In this document: positions 11,154 to 23,170 of the stretch, piece by piece | How the letters are laid out: each line of letters starts with the position of its first letter | Position numbering within the stretch: the stretch's first letter is position 1 | DNA from: Yamagishiella unicocca | Lineage: Eukaryota > Chlorophyta > Chlorophyceae > Chlamydomonadales > Volvocaceae | DNA length: 64,000 bases | Direction: 5' to 3' | Assembly (NCBI GenBank): GCA_003116995.1 | Contig: BDSL01000040.1 | Coordinates: 1 to 64,000, forward strand | The notes under the pieces: generated by a model | Told to the model about the DNA's origin: nothing | Seen by the model: the letters and a program-made list of their open reading frames with translations, nothing else | The model's database searches: none | Made by a program: the position numbers and the translations under genes

Positions 11154-14100
11154 CTACGTGTGTCGCGATGGCGCGGCAATGAGCAGCTCCCTTTCCAGGG
11201 CGTCGAAGGAAGCCGCGCCCCCGCTGCTGCCGTCGCTGAGCACCTCTTGCAGGGGAGCGCTGCCGTACAAGTCCTGCGCGCAGTAGCGCAGCAACCGCAG
11301 CAGCAGCAGTAGGACAGCGGAATACCTTCGGCAGACATGTAAAAGCCCCATACATTCATACATGTCGCGAGCGCACGCAATCAAACTCGACGCGCCTGTC
11401 TACACTCCCCAACAGCGCTTGGCAGTCCGGACTGCTAAGAATGGTTGGCCCACGACCCTGGCTCCTATCTACCTGCGTCAACGGAGATCGATAGGCGCGC
11501 TACCAAAAGCGCAGCACGCGACCGACGGAAGCAGACCCCGAGGTAAGTAAGGCTAGAACGGACACGCACGCACGCTGCCACGTACACCTCCGCGATGTCG
11601 GCCAAATGTGTTTGTCCGGCAAAACCCTTAAGGACGTAGTTCCCACCTAGCACACTCCTGCTACGTTGACCACCGGGCGCCGTAACTTGTTTCCTCCGTA
11701 CATGGACTCGCACTGGAGACACAGCCGAGCGCACCGAAGTCGTCATAGGGCACTCACCTTGCCGTCCGCGTTCGCGAGCAGCTCTCTAATTTGGAACGGC
11801 TGACCGAAGTCCTGGTCCAGCAGGAAGGAGCTGCGGCTGCTGTCAGAGGCCATCGCAGCCTTCTTCACGCGGTCCAGCAGCTCCGGCGACACCTGATGAC
11901 TCCAAAATGGAGGAGACCCAAAGTGAGGACCCAAAGTGAGGACCCAAAGTGAGGATCCACGTACGTACGCATTAGCAGCGGGAAAGGCAAGGGGAACGAA
12001 AGAAGGGGGTGCTTCGCCGGCGGGATCCCATCCAACCATGCATTGGTAAGACACGACCAAGGAAACGGACAAACAAATAAGGCGTAATCGACACGCCCCT
12101 TGTTCGCTTGCAGCAGCTGGTACGGATCAGTCCAAACCTGACTGCCCATCGAACTGACCACGTCAGCGTCGCGCCCGTTGGCTTGGTAGACTTGGCAGAG
12201 GCGGTACACCTGCTGCATGGAGAGCACGGCGTTCCGGCGGCTGGCTACAGCGTCCTCGATGGCCTGCTTGCCACCTTCAAGGAGAGCTGCGGCCTGTCGA
12301 TCGAAGCGACAAGGGTGGAGGGGCAGCGAGGAGGCAGGCGTCCAAGCTCACTAGGTGGCTCTCCACCCTGCCTTGCTGACGTACTCCAGGACGTGACTAA
12401 TGCCGCCGGCGAGTCCACATTCGTGACTACGTACGGTAACACGGATCGAAAGAATTATTGCATCTGCTGCTTGAGCTACGGTATCAATGACTACGGTATC
12501 TGCTGCCGGGAAAAACTTTGCAGACGGGAAGAATAATTTTTATTGTAGGGTTCTAGGGTTAATTGTATGAGCGGCGTACCAACGCGCATGAAGGTACGCC
12601 GACAGTAATCGGAGGTGCGCGCTCGCTTGGTTTCAATGTTACCCTTGTACGGCGGTGGACACGTCGGCGGCGTCGGTGGTCGTAGCGTTGAACGTACGTG
12701 TACGCGCCAGCAACGAAGTATCGGCAAGCAAGGCTGCACGCACCGACCCAGATGTGGTAGGGTAGGCCCAAGCAACGAAGACACCTAGCCAACCGCCCTT
12801 GCCCAACCCGCCCGCTGACTGTGTGGCAAACACGCGTTTCTACACACAGTACGCTCACCTGCCGGAGGTGTTTGGATTCCTGCTGCCACGACTCCGCCGA
12901 TACGTAGCCGCCGCCCGCAGCGCCCTCGACCCAGCGAACCATATCCGCCAGACCCGACGAGATGGACGCGCCGCCGCGCGAGCAGCACCCGCGGCGCAGC
13001 AGCAGCTGGTTGAACAGCTGCACGTTGGTGAAGCGGAAGACCTGCTTGTATAGCGCCTGCGCGTATGCGTCGCACATGCACGCGGTCGCGGTCGCAGTTG
13101 CCACGCACGCACACCGATGCTGGCTGGGGAGGATTACAGCAAGTATGACAAAGTACTAAAGCAGAAAAGAAGACGTATGAAGACGTATGAAGACGTAACA
13201 TCACAATACGTATATCTGTTTGCTGTTCTCGGCGCACAAACGATGCTTCGTTCCCATCTTGCTCACACAGCGGAGCTAAGACCCCACGTCCCCCAAGAGC
13301 AGAGCACACGTCCACCCTTTTCGCGATTTCCTCTTTGACAGCTGGCCTTTTGCTTCGGTCCGAAAAATCCGAAAGAAGCAAGGAAGGGTGCATCGCAAGG
13401 ACGCACATGCGACCGTCATCACTCGCCGTACACTCGGCCCCAAGTGGCACGCGCGTGACGAGGGTCCTTGCTCGCTCTGTGCATGCGGATAGTTCATTCT
13501 CGCCTACCCGCATCAGCACCCTCGGGACACAGTTGGCCCTGGCGACAGCCAGCTGCTCATCCAGCACGCGCACGACACCAGCCCACGGTGTGTGCGATGA
13601 TGATGAGACTCCCTGGGGACCCCCACCGCCGCCGGCACCACCACCGGCTTTCTGGGGACCCCCACCGCCGCCGCCGGCACCACCACCGGCACCTCCTGCG
13701 GGCGGGGGTGTTAAAGGAGGATTCGCAAATCCACGGCCGACAAACCAAGGCGGTGAAGATGGCGGTCCAGTATAGAGACACTCGGCAGCGTAGCGCAAGA
13801 CAGCGAGCCGGCAGGTGCCTGAGGCCCACGCGCTGACAGCGTGGATCCGTCAAGCAGCAGGTATTAACATCAGCAACGCACGCACCGCTATGTGGCCCAA
13901 ACAGGAGCAAATTCGAATGTGACGGCGTAAACCTCATCTATCCGCGCATGGCTTTCCGCAAATCCTGCACACGCGTCTACATTTTTGGCTTCGTTGCGGG
14001 AAACAGACGTAGGTACACATACATACACAGCGAACTACTGCACACGGCGAACTACTGCACACAGCGAACTACTGCACACGGCGGACCGCATTGCGCATAG

Positions 14101-17100
14101 CGAGCTACTACGCATGGCGAACCGCATGGCGAACCGCATGGCGGACCTACCTGCTGCGGCCTTGGCGGGACGGCTGGCGCTAGTGGAGCTCGTGGTGGAA
14201 CCCGACGACGACGACGACGACGTGGTAGCGGAGGCGCAGTCCTTCAGGATGAGTGCGATTTCCTTGCAGACGTTGCCGCAGATCCTGGAGAAGCTGTTCT
14301 GAGCAAGCGCCTCAAGCTCCAGCTGGAACCGGCGGGTGGGGTGCCTGCTGCTGCTGGCGGCGGTCGCTTGCCTGAGTTCGCCTGCTGCTGCAGTTGATAC
14401 ATGCATCGATTCCAGGTTGGACGAGGCAGGGAGCTTATACAGAAGCGCCGACGAAAAGAGGAGAGACACATGGCTGCTGCGTGGCGCCGCCCAGAACGAG
14501 CCTGCCTGGACCGTGCAAACTAATCTCAACGAAGGAAATAGTGCGCTAGGTGGGACAGGACGTAGGCGGGCGCACCCACAGGACGGCAGGACGGAGCGAT
14601 CAAGGGGCACGCGAAGGATGGCATGTCCGCGTGGCTGCCTTCGCGCTTTCGACGTAGGCGACTTTTTCCTTTCCAAGCAATGTCCTCGTGGTGTCCAATG
14701 CCCCTACCACGAAGGCGCCCATCCAGGCAGGTGGGATAGGGGTAAGGTACTGCTGACGACGCGCGGACAGGCAACACACACACCCCACATAGACCTATGG
14801 GCCGCAGTCACGCCGCCGTCGGCCCCACCGCGTGTATCGTGGAGGCTGCCGGCTTTGGCCCTGCTGCTGCTGCTGATGCCCTTGTCGAGCAGCAGGTGCA
14901 GCAGCGCGACCGTCGTTGACAGCCAGTACGCCAGGCCGCTGTTGTCATCCGCCAGGCCGCAATCCACCTTCAGTATTATTCGGGAGGGCGGAGGCACGGC
15001 AATTATGCGATGGACAAGGCGGAGTGTGTCGCGGGGCGAGACGGCGGTAGGGTCGCGGGGCGAGGTGGCGGTAGGGTCGCGGGGCGAGGTGGCGGTAGGG
15101 TCGCGCGCATCGCTTCGCTTCGCGCACTCACCGATTGAACGCGCACGCTGCATTTCGTGATACATGGTTCATACGTTACATATTGGCGCAAGTACGTGTT
15201 GTCGTGCGTGAGACCCCCGGGCCCCGCTGGCTGTGTCCCGCCCACACAAGCTGCCGCCCACGCAAGCTGTTGGCGTGCGCCTGGGTGCCATCCCTTAGCA
15301 TAACCGTTGTTAGCTGCTGCCTACAGCGTGACAGCGCCAGCATCACCAAAGAGCATCCGGGGCTAAACCGACGGGCGACGACGGCTCCAGGGAAAGCACC
15401 CATCCTATTATCGTTTCATTTGCTCGTACCTGTTGCGCAATGCTGGATGTGATGCGGAGGAAGACGGTGGTGCGCTCGGACTGGAAGGCGCGCGAGTGGA
15501 GGCAGAACCTGCGTAAGCACGCAGGCAGAAGGTAGGGTGTGTGGGCGGGGTTACATAAAATAACCGGTAACTCGACATGGGAATTGTAATGGGTGCATAG
15601 CCTTCGGAGGGTTCGAGGAAGACCCGTAGCCTTCGGGGGGAGGGCGCGTGGGAGCGAGTGCGTGCATAGTGAGCAGGTACATGGTTGGTGGATGGACGGA
15701 CGGATGCATGGACGGTGACCCATGGTTAATTCAGTAGTCCCGCGGTGAGGGTGCATCTGGGTCGGTGGTAGGTCTAGGTAGGCCGAGTGGATGAACGGCC
15801 AGGGCCGTGGCTCCCCCCCCGCCGTGGCTCCCCTCAAAACACGCATGCAACGGGGTTTTTCGACCAGCCAGTGAGTTCAGTTGACGTTATGAAGACGTAA
15901 GCGTTCCATCTGCCTACTACGGCGCCTGCTGTGATGTTTTAAGTACGTTTGATTGCCTCCTCCTTACGCCATTACTCATTTCTTACCCGAAGGTGAGGAT
16001 GGCCGCGACCGGCCATCCCTTGCGGAAGCCCATGCCAGCCGGCGGCGCCGCCGTGTCGTCGCGACCGCGCCTGCCTCCCGTTGGCGCTGCTGACGAGGTG
16101 CGCAGCGGCGCCGTCAGCGCGGCCAGCAGCTGATCCTCCAGCGATGCTACGCGCGCTGCCAGCCGCCGCCGGTTCTCTTCGGCCCCCTGTCTTCCCTTTG
16201 ACAGCTGTGCAGCAGCGACGTGTTTGTGCAGCGCCGCCGCGGCGGGCACGCGGTGCTCGGCGGCCTCGCACGCGGGCCCGCCGCTGCTCGCGGCGCTGCG
16301 CGACGACATGGCGAGGGCGGTGAGGGCGCTCGGCGGTCTGCGAGTGAAGGATGGACGACCCACATCCGTCACACCCGTATTAGGAAGTAATTAGAGTGCG
16401 CCACAGATGTGGGTGAAGGTTTGTAAGCAAGGAAGGACGGGGTCGGTACACGTACTGCCGGCTTCTGAAAGGATTTCAGGCCAATTTCAACGAGGAAAAC
16501 GGCGGCATGCGTGGGAAGAGAGCCAACCATGCTCACGGCCCATCGACCTGCCGTGCGTCAAGCCAAGTGTCTCTTCCTCTCCGTTCCTCCCAAATCGCAT
16601 ATGTTAGTTCCCCACCACGACCTCGCACACATCGATCAGCGTGTGAGCGTGTCTCCATACATCTGACACATATCTACCGTGGGTCCTGGTCGTCCACAAC
16701 AGTGTCCTGCTGGCCCTCCTCCTGGCCCTCCTGGCCCTCCTCCTGGCCCTCCTCCTGGCCCATTTGCTTTCCGTCCTTCTGGCCCTGCTCCTCCACGAGG
16801 ACACCAACTGTAGTTGCAGTAGGAGCGGCCGCCGATGGCCCATCACCAGAGGCCGCCACGGCAGCTGTTAGCTGCTCCGCCACCTGCAGCACATCGATCA
16901 ACGGCGTTAGTTGCGGGCCGCTTGTGGTTCGTCCCCAGATGTATGGCGAAGGGGTAATCGTAGCCTGCGACTGCCGGTTGCATAATATGCGATCGAACGC
17001 CAACGTCAACCCACCTGTGCGGATCCCGACACCGTCGCGAGGATTGCCGCCTCCAACTGTAGCACCTGTAGCGTCAGGAAGCAGGCGGGGGTGGCGGGAA

Positions 17101-18929
17101 GATCCGGTTACAGGCGGGGGGATTGCATACGTGCATGACCGTCAGTTGAGGCACGACCTCCCCAGCAGGCCAATGGCAGTGAAGCCTCATCCATCCATCC
17201 ATCCATCTAGCCGTCTACTCAAGCCCGTCCCTCCCCAACTGATCTAGCGTTGCAGACACAAGCATCTCCAGGTAACGCACCAGATAGCCAGCAGGTAACG
17301 AACACGGTGCCTAACGATTTGGGTTTTCGGATATATACTTGCTAGGTTTGCGCCAACCCAAAGGTAGAATGCTGATGGCAGACACGTGCGAGCGAGGCAC
17401 AGGGACACCGGCTCCCCAGCCAGCTGTCGCCGTCTACTGCTGTATCTAGCCACGCACAGATAGACGCCCGCGCGCCCGGAAATCAAGGGTAAATTAAAGA
17501 AAACCCAGCGGTTAATTTACACACCCGTCCTTGAGCCTCATCGCGCTGAGCGTAGGTGTCATCGAGGCGGGGCACAAGGAAGGCCCTCATGTCGCGAACC
17601 CTTGCAGCGAGCTGCCTGTGCTCGCTGGTGAGCTGGCAGATGCAAATATGCGCGTCCTTGATGGCCGCAGCCACCTCACGGTCCTTGCGGCGGGCGGCCT
17701 CCTCGGACGAGGCGATCCGCCCTTCAAGCGCCTCAACCTCCTGCTCTCACGCAGCGTGGACGGTAGAGACCGGTGCAAAGATAGGGTGCACGCACAGTGT
17801 GCGCAATAGTTGGTTCCTATCTTAACCATAGCAGAAGGGCGGCACGGGCAGGCGGGGCCGTCGTGCGTGAAACCTCGGCACAAGTGTATGTGCGAGTCAC
17901 ATCATCAAGTACGCGTGGTGCAAGGAAGGTGTCTGTACGACAGGTTTGCGAGGCATACACGCGGCGGAGAAGCAGAGGAGGTCGCGGCCGAGGTGGGTCG
18001 CGCAGAGGATGGGCGCACGATTTAACAACATTGCTGCTGTGATTTTGGAGGTGACGGCTGCGGCCTGCGCTGCCGGCGCGCGCGCAGTAGTAGCTGGTGC
18101 GCGGCGGCGGCGCCGACCTGCCGCTGCGCTGTACAGCTGCTGCTGGCCTGCCTGCTGCCACGCGCCTTCGAGGCCATCTGCGAGATCTACAGGGTGAGTA
18201 CAAACATGCATGCGCGCTTTATTCACCATGACCCCGACATGTACGAACAAACACATCCTTCCATCCGTGTACGTGCCTGCTGCAGTTGCTTGCGCTCCTC
18301 GCGTTCCATCGCGAGCTGCTCTTGCGCGTCGGCCAGCTCGCGGCGCCGGTGACTGGCAGCATCCAACGCCGTCTTCAACTCCACCACGCGGCGCTCCAAC
18401 TCGGCGCGTGCATCCAGCTCGGCCTGGACCTGGGGCATCAGTTGCGAAGACGGAACCGTGCGACCCAGCATCAGGAAAGAAAATAAGACCCAGTTTGTGC
18501 GGCGAAACTATGGAAGTATCGCCTGTCCCAGCTAGTATGTATGGGTCTTCATCATGCACTGGGTTCGCATGTACCGACACGCGTACAATGCCCAGGGGGC
18601 GAACTCTCAAGCATCAGGCTAGTTGCGATAGTACAACGTACAGCGTGCGGTCTTCTGGAACCATACTGACTAACGTCCTCTTGACAGCCCGCCGCGGGAG
18701 GATGGACATTGTCGGTGCAGGGGCACCATGGGCACAGACGGGCGGGGACGTGGGAAACACGGACCACCGCAGGCGCATAATGCGGCCCAGGGACATTACA
18801 CCCTGGACCATTTGACTGTTTCAACCTTCCCACCTTGTGCTGGAGCACTTTGCGCTGGTCCTGCCCCGTCGCTACCTCGGCGTGCAGCTGGTGTACCTTC
18901 TGCGTCAAAAGGTAATCGCGCTCCCAAAC
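11154..18929 (-). CDS. Coiled-coil protein with C-terminal myosin-XI-type DIL domain
   Basis: Exons, 5' to 3': 18834-18929, 18277-18429 (3' border uncertain, perhaps a GC donor), possible exon near 18040-18190, 17525-17740, 17015-17065, 16678-16883, 15987-16337, 15430-15508, 14784-14967, 14151-14387, 13508-13608, 12859-13056, 12138-12293, 11758-11892, 11154-11273 (stop). The first exons encode heptad-like Gln/Glu/Arg coiled coil, then a Gly-Gln-Glu-Glu repeat near 16700. From about 16040 on the protein follows the myosin XI cargo-binding (DIL) domain: SLAYWLSTTV-like GLAYWLSTTVALLHLLLD, FTNVQLFNQLLLRRGCC, QQVYRLCQVYQ, SSFLLDQDFGQPF. DIL tails bind cargo or Rab-type adaptors on actin-based transport. 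No motor, P-loop or IQ motif was found in the 7 kb upstream. The 5' end is not determined; an ATG near 20070 is a weak candidate first exon. Confidence 0.82.
14034..14150. repeat. Tandem GCGAACTACTGCACACG-type repeat
   Basis: About six imperfect 17-20-bp copies in the intron 13609-14150 of the DIL-domain gene, ending close to the exon at 14151. Confidence 0.6.
15035..15107. repeat. 24-bp tandem repeat
   Basis: Three copies of a GCGGGGCGAGGTGGCGGTAG-type unit in the intron 14968-15429 of the DIL-domain gene. Confidence 0.75.
15545..15605 (+). repeat. Family C element, antisense
   Basis: GGGTTACATAAAATAACCGG, TAACTCGACATGGGAATTGT, GGTGCATAGCCTTCGG on the plus strand, inside the intron 15509-15986 of the minus-strand DIL-domain gene. 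Confidence 0.7.
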
Positions 18930-20332
18930 CTGATGCTGAACTAACCGTGATGAATCACGCGGCATGTCCTTTTAAGGTTGTAGGAAACGACGGCTCGGGC
19001 AAAAAATGGCTGGACCGGCAGTCGGCAGCGCAGGGCACGAGATGGCATGTCGGTTTCATGACGCAGGTAAGCTTCTTCATACGCGATTGTTTAATGGCTC
19101 ACATTGTATGCATACGCTCACGAACTTACCACGACCTGGGTCATGCACGTCCCTTTGCCGCTTTGCGGCCTCGCAGGTTGCACTGCATTTTAGCCCCCCA
19201 ATGTCCAATCCTGCATATATGTCACGGCATTGCATATGAGCGCATCTAAAAGGTTCAAGACCTCACAACGGAGCAACAACGGACAAGGCCCATGACGCGG
19301 CCATGCTGTCCTCACCGCCATGCTGTGCCGCTTCATTTGAATTTTTCGTGCGGAACGCGTACTGCTATACTGCTCGCCAGACTACTTAAAAACATATCTA
19401 CAGCGATACACCTTTCATTTTTAACGCCTCAGAACCCTCATGCGGATTTCCAGCGCAGTACCGTCTTCGGAGCTGTAGTTGCGAATAGGATTTGCAGAGA
19501 ATTTTGATATCCATTATGAACTCTAAGTGTAGCGCTGCGTGTAAGATTCTTCGTGCATATCAAACATTATCAAGGCCGGCTCCGAACGGCCACGCTCCAT
19601 TGTGAGGAGGTCGCCCCGTTACCATAGAAAGCCTGAAGTTCCAATCGCATCTTCAGAGGGGTCGTATGATGATGTTTGGAGTTCCACTGCTGTGCACACG
19701 TGGATTCCTGTTCGTTCTTCCGGACGTGTCAGTGTATGCATGTATGAATGTCCGGGAGCGGTCTGAGCGAGTGCGTTCGCCCATCGATATGCTGCCTGTC
19801 TGCGACGGCATCCATCGCTTCGTCCGATGTGCAATATGTAGGCGCTTCGCTGCGTGCCTGCCTTTGCCTTTCCGTGCGGGTCACATCCGTCATCTCTGAC
19901 TCGACGGCGGTCAGCGATGGCTGGCACCGAGCTGTCCTGCCTGACAGTATTGCGCATGTCGGCGGCTTTCTGGCTGACATGTTTATCACCCCGTCGCATC
20001 GTGTCACACTTAGCTAGAGGAGCCCAGTCGCGCAGTTTCCCCTGTCCAGCAGCCGCGCCCTGAGCGAGGATCTTCATTCTGCGCACGAAGTAAGGCGGAG
20101 GGACCAAATGGAAAAATTCACGAGCGCAATTATACCCATACATACATCCACCGCGGGCGACAGAATGCATCCTTGTTATGATGATACATAAGGGCGATCC
20201 ACAATAATATTAATCTGTTACAGTGAGAGAGAGCCTGAGAGAGAACCTACTCAGGGATCGCTCCCATAACACCACACTGCCTTTTGGTCTGGAACCCACT
20301 GTAACAGTTACTACTATCACACTGAGAGTCCG
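18930..20332. other. Intergenic / undetermined 5' region
   Basis: Holds the unresolved 5' end of the DIL-domain gene and the upstream region of the plus-strand membrane gene. The only convincing element is a LINE-tail-like stretch at 20265-20325. Confidence 0.4.
20265..20325 (+). mobile_element. LINE 3'-tail-like fragment
   Basis: CTTTTGGTCTGGAACCCACT then GTAACAGTTACTACTATCAC. It matches the tails at 21825-21960 and 47660-47790 (GGTCTGGAACCCATTGTAAC on their sense strands). It sits just upstream of the ATG at 20333. Confidence 0.55.
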
Positions 20333-21339
20333 ATGTGTGGCAAAACAGCAGCAGCAGCTCTGGCAGCTCTCAATCAATCGACGCGATTATCAGCCTCGGC
20401 CACTTCAGGATCCGGGCTGTTTCACGCAGATCGGCGCTGCATTGCCCACCTGGAGGGCCCCGTCTGGTAAGCTGTTCGGCCTTATGACGATTCGGCTGCC
20501 ATAGGGCGTGCAGTCGCCAAGTCGAGGAATCTGTGGCACTTCAACATTAATATAGGAACAGTCAATCCTTCCACAGCCTTTAGCGTCGTCACATCATGAC
20601 GATAGAACATCAGCAGGAGCTAGCGAGGAACACCATCGCGCCGCGGCCAAGGGTATCGACGACGACAATTGGCGGGCGTTCTGCTTTTACGGTTCCCGCA
20701 TTGATCCTTGGAGGAGCAACCCGAAAGATTACGGCGATTACGTCAAGAAACGGTAGGTTGCGGCCCTCGGTGCTGGGCTGGGTGTTGCGAAAATATGTAT
20801 GTGTGATGGTATGCCGCCGCCCTTTACTACCCTATAGGTACCTGAGAGATTGCCAAACGTGGTCCGTAACAGCTGCTGCACTGTTTGCGACCATTGGGGT
20901 AGCAGCTGCACTGCTTGGGCCTACAAACTATGCGAAGGACAGCCCGGTCGCAGTGAAGTATGTGTCTTTCTTCTACCTGGCGGCGTCCGTCCTCACCGCT
21001 TCTATAAACATTGCGGCAGTTATTATCGCGGGCGCAAATTTCAGCGCATCGTCCTTGATTCCGGGTTCCGATTTCGTCGCCTGGCTTGTCAAGAAGAAGC
21101 ACACCGGAAATCCTTGCGCCCAATTTAGCATGGCCGGGTGTATAGTCATGGCAGCCTACCTCCTCCATGGAGTCTGGGGCTCCCTCATCGCGGGTGTGAT
21201 CGTGTTCATCCTGTTCGCGGTTATAACGTTGGCGACGCGCCAGATCGGTAAAAGGTACCAGCACTTTATGCACAAGAGGTACGGCAGTCAGCTGTCGGAG
21301 GTGGTGTTCAGAGAGATAGCTCCGTCGTACATCTGTTGA
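20333..21339 (+). CDS. Unknown multi-pass membrane protein
   Basis: Secure exons: about 20584-20752 and 20838-21339 (stop TGA), joined in phase through CG|G. The soluble start includes GIDDDNWRAFCFYGSR and NPKDYGDYVKKR. About four hydrophobic segments follow: one with FATIGVAAALLGP, one with FFYLAASVLTASINIAAVIIAGA, then MAGCIVMAAYLLHGVW and SLIAGVIVFILFAVITLA. A plausible first exon (ATG 20333, Ala/Ser-rich transit-like, donor GTAAGC near 20467) does not join the second exon in a simple phase. A mini-exon or a different 5' structure is therefore likely. Family not recognised. A LINE tail lies immediately upstream and a LINE fragment just downstream. Confidence 0.62.
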
Positions 21340-21824
21340 AGTCAGCAAAGCGCCCGACCCCTGGGGCCGTATTGTTGCTGATACATTTCCAGAGGTATAT
21401 ATATGAGCGTTGATCAACATCAACACTCCCCCTTGAGCAACGCTCACATTCCAAGGACCTCCCCCGGGCTCTTAACTGGACAACAGCCAGCCAGGTGCTA
21501 CCCGGTTCTTTCAAATAGTCGGCCGCGCACTGCGCCAAGGCCACTACAAATCACAAGTCACCACAGACTCGATCCACGAGTCACCACAGACTCGAAATGG
21601 ATACCTCTGGAAACCGCAGCATAGTGCCAACTAGAGGCCTCGTGCCTCGCACTCGTACAGGAGGCAAGCAATGTGGTGGAGTGAAGCAGGCAGTGCAGGC
21701 AAACGGCGTCCTGAGAGGAGGGCGGTTATCAAGTGCTGCATCGATGGATGGATAGACAGGCCGCGAAGGACTGGGTGCCCATCCACCTTCGCCTAGTTGA
21801 TTTCTGTTGTCTGTGACCATGGCA

Positions 21825-23170
21825 AGACACCCAATCATTTATGTTGTTGTAACGGTTACAATGGGTTCCAGACCAAGAGGTAGAACCATCGGGCACATCG
21901 CCTGACACGCACTGAGAAAGACGGAGGAAACAAAGACCGACATGCACCGGCAAACCACCAGAACACCAAATCCACAGGCCGTAGGCACACAGAGCAGCAG
22001 TCAGTACCCCAGGGGGAATTTGCACTAGAGGCTCCCCTATCAGGAACTGACCACCAACCAACCTAACAGCCCAGCAACCGACGAACCAGTAAAGCGCCTC
22101 AACGATGCAATCATCGGGACCAGCCGCCTCTCATCCCAAAAAAAACGGATCCCTAGCAGGGCTCAAGCTCAACGCGCATATAAAGCCGGAGAGTAATAAG
22201 AAGCACGGGAAACCCCGCTCCCCAAGACAAACCGGGCCGATCACGAGTCCACCAGTACCTCCGCCTGTCCCCCGCACACAAGGCGACTGGCGACAACCCG
22301 CAAGAACGGATGCCGAGGCCCCACAGCATCCCAACCTTTCTGGGGAAGCCCCAACGCAGCAAAGCCCCTCAGAAGGGCCCAAAACTCCACCACCCCACGG
22401 CGAATGGCACGATCCAGAAGACCACTTCCCGGAGTAAGAGGGGGACCACCAGCATCCGCCCTTTTCAAGGCCGCGGCCATAAACCGGCGCCCCACCTCCA
22501 TGGCAGTAATAGCCGCCAGGACTACTACATCCCAGACGCAGGGCTGTACCCCGGGAGGTGCTTGCACCAACCAAACTTGCGCCCGTGTCACCCCTGTACC
22601 GAGCTGGGTCTCGAGTTGGGCAATCACTGCTTGAGCCACCAGGCAGAACCAAAACTGGTGTAGGCGGGGGGTACCCGCCCCTGGATGCTCTCCAGCCGGC
22701 ACACCGCACCCACAGGGGGCTGCTGCTGCCGTCCGCATATGAGAATTCCCGAGCAGGGGGATCCCATCCACAGCCAACCGCCACCACCCCTCCTTATAGG
22801 CAGGCTCCCACTTCATGCCGGACCAGAGCCGCGGAAACACTTGCTGCAGGGCATTCAAGGCCGCTGACAGGACAGGCCCGGTACCCCCAAGCGCTTCGCG
22901 CACAAACAGCTCATGCGCGGCCCGCCGGGCGTCCGCGAACTCGACCAGTTGCACAGCCATCCCAACCCGAACAGTCATATCCCGCAGCGCCAGTGGCTCC
23001 CCCCCGCCCAACCGCCACCCCAACCGTGCGGTGAGCATGGACCCCACTTCCTCCATCCCCGGTAGAACGTGGGGTATACCCTGGGAGGGACCTGGCATCA
23101 CCAGCGCCGCTGCTTGCTTCCACAGGGTCGGCACCTCAGCGAGCGACGCTTCCAGCGCCCCCATACATTC
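21825..23170 (-). mobile_element. LINE-like retrotransposon fragment (C-terminal ORF plus 3' tail)
   Basis: A minus-strand ORF (22241-23164) carries the pattern seen after reverse transcriptase in green-algal LINEs: WWRLAVDGIPLLGNSHMR, a CGCG pair and HQFWFCLVAQAV, forming a Cys/His zf-RVT-like motif, then VWDVVVLAAITAMEVGR. The stretch 21825-21960 is a 3' tail with CCCGATGGTTCTACCTCTTG, GGTCTGGAACCC and GTAACCGTTAC, also found alone at 47660-47790. No reverse-transcriptase or endonuclease domain is present, so the copy is 5'-truncated. Family assignment rests on remembered motif patterns, not a search. Confidence 0.65.
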
